The notes under the pieces: generated by a model
The model's input: only the letters and a program-made list of their open reading frames with translations
Database searches by the model: none
Told to the model about the DNA's origin: nothing
Position numbers and translations under genes: made by a program
From: Sporisorium sorghi
Lineage: Eukaryota; Basidiomycota; Ustilaginomycetes; Ustilaginales; Ustilaginaceae
Reading direction: 5' to 3'
Assembly (NCBI GenBank): GCA_023212695.1
Contig: JALCCG010000018.1
Span: forward strand, 57,062 to 121,061
DNA: 64,000 nucleotides
Shown here: positions 48,463 to 59,975 of the stretch, in pieces
Layout of the letters: every line of letters starts with the position of its first letter
Position numbering within the stretch: the stretch's first letter is position 1

Positions 48463-49822
48463 GATGCGATGCAAATGTGAATGTGAATGTGAATGGCAAG
48501 AGCAAGCGAACAAGCCGCCGCCAGACGGCGGAGAGGGAAAAAATAAAATCGTCTTTTGGTGCTGACAGACTGAGCCTGAGCGTCGTCCTGCCACACTGAC
48601 CGACTGACCGAGCGAGCGAGCCGACGCTGCGTGCGTTGCGTGCGTTGCGTAACTTACGCCCAGGTTTGATCGTCAGAACAAAATGCATGCAAAAAAAAAA
48701 AAAAAAAAAAAAAACTGAAAAATGTAACTCGAAGATCGGTTTGGCTCGACAAAATGAAATGTTTTTACAGCTGCGTGCTGTACAAACGCCAAGCTGCGTC
48801 CGCCTCTCGTCTTCGATGCTGTCAGAGGCACCTTCAAGGACCGACTGAAACAGCGAGCGAACTTCCAAGTGTTGCGTCGTTTTCTTTTCCGCCTGCAAGG
48901 CTCAGCGGGCGTAGCGACGAGTGGGACACAAAGGGAGAGAGACTATGAAAAAGGGTCCCGGTCAACAAGCAGGTTTCTCGATACGGCTGCAGCATCAGCA
49001 GCTACAACAATCAACTGGGGAAGCAAAGCCAAGGTACAATGCCATCTCTGCCATTGTCTTGTGCGGTGAATTGGAACGATATTTTGGATCTCAGCGCACC
49101 GCATGGACGTGGCGGCGATAGGCAGCAGCGGTGTCCTTTTTCTTTTCTTTTGCGGACCCGCTTGTAGTTGGGCCACAAAGGCACGCTTGCAAGGAATGAG
49201 CGACCACCCACTCGATCTTCATGTCGTACCTCGCTCTTGATCGCCACCGACACATGCCCACCCTGTTTCCCGACGTCGTCCATTGTTCTGTGGCGATCGT
49301 CGATCATCCGATCATCTCTGACACGCCAGGGGGGAGCAATCTTGGATTCCAAAATTTCAATGCCTCGGACAAGGAAAAAAGAAAAAGAAAAAGAAAAATC
49401 AAATTCAGGAACTTTCTTTCTGCTGCTGGCGGTGATGGTACAGCTGCTCTAGTGTCCTTTTTGCAACTTACCCCGCTGTTCGTGAGCCGTCCAGCCTCGG
49501 GCAGCGTCCACCGCCGCCACACCACCGCGGTGTGTCTGCCTCGACTGCTAGTCACTTCACCTTTCGGCGAGCCACCGGTCGTCGTCGTCTTACGAGCGTG
49601 ATTTGCCCCAACATGCTCTCCGTTCCGTCTACCGACGGGCGTCTATCTCGAAAGTCAAAGTCACGATCGCTTGCGAGCAAGAGGATCGCACACCATCGGC
49701 GAAAGCGAGTTCGCTCAGGCGAGACCTCGGGAAGCGTCTGTGGAAGGTTGGACTCCTGCATGCATGCAAAGGAAATGAGCGCCGCCATCGTTGACTGCTG
49801 CTGCAGCTGCATCGGATCGACT

Positions 49823-49824
<2 letters not shown>

Positions 49825-49878
<54 letters not shown>
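49825..49878. repeat. 54-nt poly-T tract
   Basis: Longest homopolymer in the window, in the gene-poor interval. It could be the A-tail of a retroposed sequence on the minus strand or simple slippage; no target-site duplication is obvious beside it. Exact length is uncertain because such runs are poorly sequenced. Confidence 0.8.
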
Positions 49879-52800
49879 CTTTTCCCACGCCCTGCCTGCC
49901 GCTTCGACAGCCATCCGACGTCGGCTCTGTGTTTGCCCGCATGCAAATCTCTATCGACGGAGAAGGGGCTCGATTCATGTGACTGGCGTTCTTTTCTCGA
50001 TCTGCGCAGACGTTTTTTTTTCCCGAGGGAACGCCCCTTGCTGCTGCGACAGCTGTCTCGAGTTTTCCTGCGCTTCCTCGATCTCGCTCGTCTCGGCGAT
50101 CTTGGCTCGAGGATAGCAGAGCTCTATTGCAAACGCCGCTTCTATTCTCCGTTCGTTTAAGGCTCCTGTCGATTGGCTCGATCTGGAGCACGAACCAATA
50201 TGGACGCACGATGAGCCTATGATTGCAAACGCTGACCTTGAATCGGGTGCAGAATGGATTTTTCGTTCGCCTGATGAGCACTTCCAATCAGACGTGCTTG
50301 GGCAGCGAAAAGTGGACCGAGGTGGAAAAGAAATCTAAGCACGTTGACGAGGAGAGGATAAGGTGATACTGTAGGACGCTCGCCGAGGACGTCGTCATCG
50401 GGCATGCTGAACTCGCACTGCGACTCTAATGCCATGCAAATCCTTGGGCACCATGAACTTTAGTGCGAGCAGTCTTGTTCTTCATTCCTGATGCCAAAGT
50501 ACGTCTAAAAGAGCGGCATGAACGGAACGAGGACGCCCCGCAAGCCTTGCGGGCCGATCCATGACAGGACAGCTGGATCTCACGTGCCCACTCGTTGGCT
50601 CATCAGGCCGGTTCCATGCTGCGTCTCGATCCTTCTCTGTGACCTGCTCGCGTGGCGACGACGCTGAGCATGCATGCGACCCGCATTCCAGTCGCAGATC
50701 GGTCGATCTCGGTCTTGGTCTACAAATTGTTTCGCAGCAGGAAACACATGCCGATCTCTTTTCGCGTGCCTACTGTATTTTTCCTCTTTGTGGCGATCGG
50801 GAAATGCGCGTCTTTATTTACGCAAAACGCGTGGTACTCGACACGTCGTTCGATGCGTTTGACGTGTCGTGACGTGACGCTCAAGTGCCTCGCTTTTCTT
50901 CTCCAAGACACTGTTTCTGCAGCCAGGGTCCCAGGTCTCAGATGAGAAGAAACTCGACAACGCGGATTTTCCCGCCATTTACGCTTGTTAGATCAGTGTC
51001 AGTCGAGCGTCGACAATTTTTTCTCAGCCTTCCTTCACCGAGCTGCCGGTAAAAGTCGTCCTAAGCGCTCGCTCTTTCTCTCTCTGGAAGGTCGGGCGCC
51101 TGGACATCGTTGCCAGCGCTGCAAAGACACGGGAAGCCAGCTGCATGCGTGTATGTATCAACGCAGGCTTCCAATGCGGGGTAGCAAGCTCTGCTAGCGT
51201 GCGAATCACGGCGAAATTCTGGACCCTCTTTTTTTGGCACTGTTAGAACTATCCTTCTCGTCCCTTTGCTGTCCTGCAAAACGGTCCCGACTGCAGGACA
51301 ATGATCGCTCACAACAATGCGATGGTTGTGCTATTGAACTGCGTGGTAGAAGCACGAGCGGGAATGCAGCTTAGCAGGGCTGAGACAACGCAGCTGCCGC
51401 TGCTGCACTTGGCCGTGTGCGCCCGTCAGCGGAGTCTGAGGGCCTACAGCATAGCTTCGCACAGCGATCAAGAGAGGGGCTGCCTTCCTAGCATGTTCCG
51501 ATTGAGGGCCGCGCTGGATCTTCTCGAGATGGTTAAGGAAAAAGGGGCTAATCAACACGCGGAACGAATCTAATTTTCAGCTGGGCTTTGGTGAAGACCA
51601 AGCGAGGTCGAGCGCTGTTTGAAGCTTCTTCGTTCCCCCGCACTTTTCCCACTGCGAAGAACCAGGCCCAATGGTTAATCATTGATGGAATTCTGGCTGG
51701 AGTTGATCGCACGATGGCGGGCGGACTTATAGATTGGTGTTCCGTCGTAAGCCTGTACGGCAAGGCGGACGTGTTGGACGGGCAGCCTTGGTGCCGGCAG
51801 ATCACCGCTTCCCGGTCGAAGAGAGGGCCCGACGATCCGATCAAAGTCGAATGCTTCATGACCAAAGACTCGCCTCGCACGCTGTGGACTGCACTGGTCT
51901 CCCATCGACACGATAAGATACTCTCTCGATCAACGCCTTGCTACGGTCGTCTCGGCGAAAAGTGCCGGCCGTCGTCGCAGACCCTTGTTCAGGCCTGGAT
52001 CTTCCAAAGCCATTCCATGTCAGATAGGCTTTGGCAAGCCATCTCGACGCCACCCGAACCACTATCACAACGAGGTCAAGTTCTTTCAGAGCAGGTCCTC
52101 GCCAATTAGTCTCCAGCCGCTAAGTGGTCAAGCCTTCGGTACCGCGCCGCGCCCTACATTTGAATCCCAGATCTGCCGGCAATCGACAATCTCAGCACTC
52201 GCCGTGATATTCATATCGACACTTGGCGCTTCTACCGAGCCTGTCGCTCTACTACGAACCTTCTTTCAAGACGATCAGCACATTCAAGGTTCTTGAAGCG
52301 ATCTCAAGCGGGCCACGTTCCCTCGGTGTTGTAGACTTAGGCACGCAAAGCCTCTCCCCACAAGCGATCAGTGCACGTCTCGCTTACAAGCAAACCAGCT
52401 AGCAAACCAGCTTTGGCCTCCTGATCAAGCGAGCCTCCTTGCTTTGACGTTGGCTTACAAGCTTCGTAAGAGATCTGAGCCTGTCAAACTCGCCAGTGAC
52501 TTAGCATCCGCGGCTAAGTGAAGGGGTAGACGAGGAGGAAAGCCAGATGGCCGCCGATTTTTGATCATGTTTGTTACGCCGCCCTTGCTGACAGCTCCAG
52601 CAAAAAGGAAAGGCAACGCTGTTACATCTTCAAAGTCCTACACGTAGAGCAAACGTTCTTCTGCTTTCGCACGACAACTCGTGACGCGCGCTTGACGGAT
52701 CCGAATTTTGCCCGTTGATTGGTAATGAGATCGTCGAGAAGTGCTTTCGATGCTGCCTTGCTAAGCAGCTCTTGCAGCTCACAGGCGGAGACACGCAGCA

Positions 52801-52887
52801 AATTCACCATTTCGTTCTTCAACGCTCATCGTCGCCACCATCGCTCGATACCACCAACATCTCTACCAACGCAGCAAGCAGGTAAAG

Positions 52888-53816
52888 ATGGCTTCTCTTT
52901 GCTCGCTTTCTCGAGTCGGTACGTATCTGCACACATGCTGGAACCCGCCACTCGAGCCATTCTGTTCGATGCTGACTTGTCTCTTGTTCCCTTTGCCTTC
53001 GCATGCCCATTTCGTTCGGTCTCCTCTTCAACCTCGAACTGCATCGCCACACCATCTATACCACGACCACTTCAACTCTATTCCGACACACATCTTCGCA
53101 TCCCAGGCCTCGCCGCCAAGCCCACCATGGCTCTGACTCGCTCGTTCCAGACCTCGACGATCAAGTCGGTGCCCAAGGTTGCCGCTGCCGTCGCTGGCCC
53201 CTCCAAGCAGCAGCCGCAGCAGCCCACCTCAACCCGCAGCATCTCGTCCTCCGCCCCCGCCAAGGATGCCGGCCCGGACGGCCCCGTCCCTCTCATGTCC
53301 GTAGCCAACCGCGGCTCGAATCAGCTCTCGCTCGAGACGCCCAAGAACGGCGTGGAATACGTGCTGTCTTCGATGGACAGGATGGCCAACTGGGCGCGCC
53401 AGTCGAGTTTCTGGCCCATGACGTTCGGCCTGGCGTGCTGCGCCGTCGAGATGATGCACGTCGCCACGGCACGATACGACCAGGATCGCCTCGGTGTTGT
53501 GTTCCGTGCATCGCCGCGTCAGTCGGATTGCATGATTGTTGCCGGTACGCTGACCAACAAGATGGCACCCGCGTTGAGGAAGGTGTACGACCAGATGCCC
53601 GAGCCGCGATGGGTCATCTCGATGGGCTCGTGCGCCAATGGTGGTGGATACTACCACTATTCGTACTCGGTGGTCAGGGGTTGCGACAGGATCGTGCCGG
53701 TCGATCTTTATGTGCCCGGTTGCCCGCCTACGGCCGAGGCACTGCTGTACGGCTTCTTGCAGCTGCACCGCAAGATCAGGAGGAACCGCAAGACGACCCT
53801 GTGGTACCGCAAGTAG
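52888..53816 (+). CDS. NDUFS7: NADH:ubiquinone oxidoreductase 20-kDa subunit (NDUFS7/PSST), two exons
   Basis: Exons 52888-52918 (31 nt) and 53107-53816, 246 aa, with a 188-nt intron (GTACGT ... CCCAG). This core subunit of complex I carries Fe-S cluster N2 and lies beside the quinone site in the inner mitochondrial membrane. The four ligands are present: Cys121 and Cys122 ([12 protein letters not shown]), Cys186 ([15 protein letters not shown]) and Cys216 ([15 protein letters not shown]). Other conserved parts are [14 protein letters not shown] and [20 protein letters not shown]. Splicing gives a presequence start [21 protein letters not shown] shorter alternative begins at the ATG at 53127, in the same frame (229 aa), and would still leave an Arg/Ser-rich presequence. 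The spliced start is preferred but not proven. Confidence 0.93.
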
Positions 53817-54092
53817 ACAGAGAGATCAACGCGTTTCAATCATTGCGCCGTTTCGTTTCCTTTTTGGGATAATCTTCATTCCAGCTTTCGTGTTGTTGGC
53901 TTTGCAATGACAGCCATGGCTGATCTCTCCTAGACCTCTCGATGCCTGACTCTTTCCCCGACTGATCCGCTGAGCTGTGCAAGCGTGCTCATTGCGGTCT
54001 CCTCTCATTCAGCTTTTCAAGTGACTGCATCGGTCCACGATCAACTTCCATGAACGAGACTGCAGCCTGGATATGTGAGCGTCGAATTGCAT

Positions 54093-54884
54093 CTACCCAA
54101 ACCACTTGTAGATGTACCAAAAGCAAGCCAACGTAAAAACCGCCCCGACCGCAAAGATGATGTTATCCTGCGTGCTTCTTCTCTCGATATACCCGATCAC
54201 ATCCCTGCTGAGCCCCAACGTATTCGCCGCGTCTCTCAACCGCCTCTGTGTGCCCTTCAGGATGCCTCTTTGCTCTACGAGGTTGCCGAAGACCTCTCTG
54301 CCCTGGGCGATGAATGCGTCGAGCTGGGCCTCTGTTTGCTGGATGAACGAGTGTTCTCTTAGTGCATGGGATTCCCTTGCCGAAAACCCGCCGTCGGCGA
54401 ACATGGCGGCAGCGGAGGGGTTCATCTTGTACGCCGCTAGCGGGTCTTGTGGCGGGGCAGAGTTGCGCGCGTGCAGGCTGAACGGCGACTCTGCGATCGC
54501 ACTCACGCGCCGATTCGCGCCATTCCCAAAGCCTGCATTGGTGGGCGAGCGCAGCGTCCCCGTCGTCGAAGCACCCGCCGCTGAGCTCCCGTTGCCGTTG
54601 GTCAGACTGCCCTTGCTCTTGAGCCGCGCGAGCTGCGACGAGAGCTCCGCATAGTCCGTGCGGAACTTGGAAACGCGCGTGAGGGCCTTGTCCTGCTTCG
54701 ATTGGATCAGTTCCTTTTTCGCCAGGTTCTCGTACTCGTCAATCGTACGTTCCAGAGATGAGAGGGAGACGGTAACGGGTCCAAAGGCGGTTGAGGAGGC
54801 ACCATCGCCCTCGGAATCAATGCGCGCAATGTCCGACTGGATCGACGAGAACTGCCGCAACGCTTGGTTGTAGAGCGAGTTCAT
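54093..54884 (-). CDS. BOS1: Golgi v-SNARE Bos1 (membrin/GOSR2)
   Basis: Intronless, 263 aa, close to yeast Bos1 (244 aa). The product is a Qb-SNARE for fusion of ER-derived vesicles with the cis-Golgi. It begins MNSLYNQALRQFSSIQSDIA as in Bos1/membrin, has an N-terminal helical region (SLSSLERTIDEYENLAKKEL), a Ser/Gly-rich linker, then the SNARE helix (SFIQQTEAQLDAFIAQGREV, NLVEQRGILKGTQRRLRDAA). A single C-terminal membrane anchor closes the protein (IIFAVGAVFTLACFWYIYKW). The SNARE layers and tail anchor identify it as membrin rather than Gos1. It is convergent with NDUFS7, with 276 bp between the stops. Confidence 0.92.
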   Translation of the reverse strand: MNSLYNQALRQFSSIQSDIARIDSEGDGASSTAFGPVTVSLSSLERTIDEYENLAKKELIQSKQDKALTRVSKFRTDYAELSSQLARLKSKGSLTNGNGSSAAGASTTGTLRSPTNAGFGNGANRRVSAIAESPFSLHARNSAPPQDPLAAYKMNPSAAAMFADGGFSARESHALREHSFIQQTEAQLDAFIAQGREVFGNLVEQRGILKGTQRRLRDAANTLGLSRDVIGYIERRSTQDNIIFAVGAVFTLACFWYIYKWFG

Positions 54885-56670
<1,786 letters not shown>

Positions 56671-56796
56671 ATGGCTCAGAATCAAAAATAAAATAAAATG
56701 CTTGATGTGTATTTAGGTTTCCCTCATCGACTGCTGCTCCCTGGTACAGACATAAGTCATGGCCTCTTCCTCGTCCTCTGCATGATCACACCCTCC

Positions 56797-58110
56797 CTAC
56801 TCGCCCAACCGTTGCCCACCAGACCCCCAGCTGTACCCCGAACCTGCTCCGCTCTGAGCGTTACTCTTTGTCTCGGCCTCGTCATCGCTATCCCTCGCCT
56901 TGCCCTTACCCTTACCCTTCCCCCACCTCTGCTCAGCCACCGCGCCGCCACTCGAACTGTGATCCTCCTCCTGCTCCCCCTGCCCACCAGCGCGCTTCTC
57001 ATGGAGCTGTCCAAACGTGAACATATTGGACTGCCCCGCGGCAGCAGCCGTCTTGCGCAGGTTTGTCGTCGACCCCGCAGCCGCTGCCGCAGCCGGGCGA
57101 GGGTTGAGGCTTGTCGTGCCGGACACGTTCGATCCAGCCGGACGTTCGGCAGCGTTGCGACCGACGATCGAGGACGCCTGAGACGATCGCAGACGGCGTT
57201 CTGCCGCCGCGAGCAGGTCTTCTCTACTCGGCCCGCTTGCGTTTGCGCGCGACGACCAAGCGCTGCCGCGCAACGGGTTGAGCGAGGAGAAGCTGGATCT
57301 GGCGCCGGCGCCGAGTGCAGCTGCGATGCTGTTTGGGCCCGACGTTGAGCTCGACGAGCTGGAAAGCCGATGGCCGCGGTCGCGCGAGGCGTTCCACACC
57401 GTACCGCCCGCTACACGCCTTGCGTTGCGGTTGCCCATATTTTGGCCTTCGAGTGCCGGGTCGAGCGAGTCCGGCAGCAGCCTCTCCAAAACTCCGGGCG
57501 TGGGGACGTAGCTGCCGCCTCTGCCGCCGCCTCGTCCACCCGCGCCACGCTGAGCAGGGAGCACCTGGTCGAGCAGCCAGTACACGTATCCCGCGAGCAA
57601 GCCCGTGCTGCTCTGGATCGCCGCCGGTGGGCCGCCCTGCAGCAGATCGAGCCCAATGTACACATACGGCAGCCAGCGACTCGGACAGTTGACCATGCCA
57701 AAGAACGAAACACTGCTCGTCGGATTCGCCCTCGCCCACACATACACCAGCGCGTTCAACAGTGGCCCAAACAGCACCGCGGAACCCAACGGGTAATTCG
57801 CCGCCAGAATCACACTGCCCATCACGAGCAGCGACCAGGTGTAGTCCGCCGTCCGCCGGCCGAAATGGTTCAGCTCGAGATCGGAACTGTTTCGGTAAAG
57901 CAGAAACACATCGAAGAGAAGCTTGAGCCCGCTGCCGCCGTAGAAGAACGAGGTGAAGATGCGATGGATGTGGAAGCGCGAGATGATCCACGGCCAGTAG
58001 AGGACGAAGGGGGTGGGCGAGGTGATGGCAAGGATGCAGGGGAGCGTGATGGCGCCAGTTGCGCCGAGCATGTAGCGCGTGACGGGTGGGATTTTGTTGA
58101 TCTCGTCCAT
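56797..58110 (-). CDS. DFM1: Derlin (Der1/Dfm1-like) with C-terminal Cdc48-binding SHP box
   Basis: Intronless, 437 aa. The N-terminal 200 residues are a rhomboid-like derlin: IPPVTRYMLGATGAITLPC, FHIHRIFTSFFYGGSGLKLL, LYRNSSDLELNHFGRRTADYTW, ALVYVWARANPTSSVSFFG and WLPYVYIGLDLLQG. Derlins extract misfolded proteins from the ER membrane (ERAD). The 230-residue cytosolic tail is Ser/Gly/Ala-rich and ends YSWGSGGQRLGE, closely matching the SHP box (consensus WGxGxxLG) that binds p97/Cdc48. Yeast Dfm1 has such boxes and Der1 lacks them, so Dfm1-type function is favoured. It is convergent with PRMT1, with 126 bp between the stops. Confidence 0.93.
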   Translation of the reverse strand: MDEINKIPPVTRYMLGATGAITLPCILAITSPTPFVLYWPWIISRFHIHRIFTSFFYGGSGLKLLFDVFLLYRNSSDLELNHFGRRTADYTWSLLVMGSVILAANYPLGSAVLFGPLLNALVYVWARANPTSSVSFFGMVNCPSRWLPYVYIGLDLLQGGPPAAIQSSTGLLAGYVYWLLDQVLPAQRGAGGRGGGRGGSYVPTPGVLERLLPDSLDPALEGQNMGNRNARRVAGGTVWNASRDRGHRLSSSSSSTSGPNSIAAALGAGARSSFSSLNPLRGSAWSSRANASGPSREDLLAAAERRLRSSQASSIVGRNAAERPAGSNVSGTTSLNPRPAAAAAAGSTTNLRKTAAAAGQSNMFTFGQLHEKRAGGQGEQEEDHSSSGGAVAEQRWGKGKGKGKARDSDDEAETKSNAQSGAGSGYSWGSGGQRLGE

Positions 58111-58482
58111 CGTCGCAGAAATCCTTGTGTTTGGTAGAGGATGGTGGTTGGGTAGAGAAGGAAGGAGGCAGCGTTCGAGTGACCCTTGAAGCTGAGCACC
58201 TGTTTGCGTCGACGTGGCCCAAGCTCAAAGGCTCGACGTTTCCTCCACCGCATCGAAAATTTTGGAATTGTTAGACCGCTCTCCACACTTTGGAGAGTGC
58301 GGGAAAAAAAAAAAAAAAAAAGGACCCTGAACTCGAAAACGGATGTCGTTTTTTTCTTCTGCAGGAGAAAAATTAGCGGAGACTTTTCGTGAAACTTTTT
58401 TTTTTTTTTTGGTGGCGCCGAGCCGACTTTCTTCCTCTGCTTAACACCATACCACGACCACAAACTTGAACAACACAGCATC
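58111..58482. promoter_or_regulatory. Divergent promoter of the derlin and zinc-knuckle genes
   Basis: 372 bp between outward-facing starts, with an 18-A run (58304-58321) and a T run (58397-58410). Nothing else is recognised. Confidence 0.5.
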
Positions 58483-58860
58483 ATGACGAGATACACCAAA
58501 CTGGACGGAAGGCGGTCGCTCGCCAAAAAGACCGTAGACTCTGACAGCGAGCCTGAGCCTGCCCCAGCTGCGTCGCCGGTCAAGCTCGAGGTGCAGCCTT
58601 CCGTGTCCGATTCGGCACCGGAAACGCCATCCAAGGACAAGAAGAAGAAGGACAAGAAAGATAAGAAGGATCGGAAGAGCAAGAAGGACAAATCTGTCAC
58701 AACAGACGATGCTGCAGACGCTGGCGACGCAGCAGCGACCAACGACGAAACCGCAAGCACCGAGGCAGAGCCAGTTGCATCCACCTCGGCCATCCCTCCT
58801 TCCGCCGACACGGCTGACGCCACCGACGCAGCCGCATCAACACCCGCTGCTGCTGCTGCA

Positions 58861-58893
<33 letters not shown>

Positions 58894-59910
58894 CCGCCAA
58901 CCGTCGAGAAGCTCCTCAAGCGCGCGAAGCTGCTCAAGCTCAAGGCGAAGAAAGCCAAGAACGAGGAGAGCAAGAAGCGCTTCCAGCGCATGACGCGCGA
59001 TGTGGAGCGGCAGGTGGAGCAGATGTTTGGCTCGTTCGAGTACGGGCCCAAGGGTCAGCTGATCCGTCTGGGCGCAGCGCAGTCGGACACCATGTGGCAG
59101 TCGAGGCACAAGGGGGAGGACTGGTCTGCGCCTGGTGCTTCGTCTGGTGGCGGTGCGATGGGTGGTGATGGCGGGTGGGGTGCTCGTGGCGGACACTCCA
59201 ACAGCGGAGGATACTCGAACAACGGCGGGTACAGCAATGGCGGCGCAAGCGCGGGAGGATGGGGGCAGACGGACGAGCAACGCCGTATGGACCGCCGTGA
59301 CGCCCGTCGCGAAGAGCGTGCCGAGCAGCGCCAGGCCAAGCTCAAGTGCTTTGCGTGCCGCGGCATGGGGCATTCCGCCAAAGACTGCCCGAACGCGCTC
59401 GACGCCCAGTCGATCTCGCTCAAGCCCGACTCGTCTTCAACGGACACGCCGATGATCGGACGCGACGCCGTCGGCATCTGCTTCCGCTGCGGCTCCACCG
59501 AACACACACTCTCGAAGTGCCGCAAACCAGCGCTCAAGAACGACTCCCTCCCCTACGCTACCTGCTTCATCTGCCACACCAAGGGCCATCTGTCGTCAAA
59601 ATGCCCCAACAACGCAGGCCGCGGCGTCTACCCCGAGGGCGGCTCGTGCAAGCTCTGCTCGTCGGTCGAGCATCTCGCCAAGGACTGCCCGCTCGCATTG
59701 AGGAACGAGGGCAAGAGCCATAAGATGGACAAGGACGCAAAGGCGCTGGTCAACCAGGTCATTGTTGGCTCGACGACGGGAGGTGCGGCAGGTGGAGGAG
59801 ATGAGGATGACTTCCACAGCTTTGCAAGGAAGCGGGCGCAGGTGGACCAGGAGGCGAAAGCGTCGCCTGCGAAGAGGGTCAAGAAGGATGCAAAGGTGGT
59901 TTCGTTTTGA
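58483..59910 (+). CDS. Zinc-knuckle (CCHC) protein, ZCCHC9-like
   Basis: Intronless, 475 aa. The N-terminal half is charged and low complexity (Lys/Asp block about residues 50-70, Ala/Asp repeats about 125-145), then VEKLLKRAKLLKLKAKKAK and a helical stretch. The C-terminal part has four CCHC knuckles in a row from about residue 289: CFACRGMGHSAKDC, CFRCGSTEHTLSKC, CFICHTKGHLSSKC and CKLCSSVEHLAKDC. This number and spacing, with GICFRCGSTEHTLSKCRKP, match ZCCHC9, a nucleolar RNA-binding protein. Knuckles 2 and 4 have Glu before His where Gly is usual, as in the family. The C-terminus is basic (nuclear localisation). Confidence 0.88.
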
Positions 59911-59975
59911 GCATGTTCAAGGATGTCAATTGGTTGCGGATCGTCCGATGCAAATATATCTATCAAGTCCATCAT

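Larger units (their letters stand above)
47888..52887. other. 5-kb region with no recognisable gene
   Basis: Lies between divergent genes. The left part (to about 50 kb) holds microsatellites and homopolymers: a CTG/TTGCTG tract (48412-48462), a 24-A run (48691-48714) and a 54-T run (49825-49878). The right part (50.2-52.6 kb) is plainer, with short frames on both strands, none of known family. The longest, 51588-52109 on the plus strand, has no codon bias like its neighbours and is mirrored by a minus-strand frame. It may hold long promoters, non-coding RNAs or remnants of a decayed element. Confidence 0.5.

Noticed and set aside
49825..49878. Poly-T tract as a retrotransposon tail
   Set aside because: No element body or target-site duplication was recognised beside it, so it is listed only as a homopolymer.
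51588..52109. 173-codon plus-strand frame in the gene-poor block
   Set aside because: No recognised motif, no third-position bias like neighbours, and a comparable minus-strand frame overlaps it.
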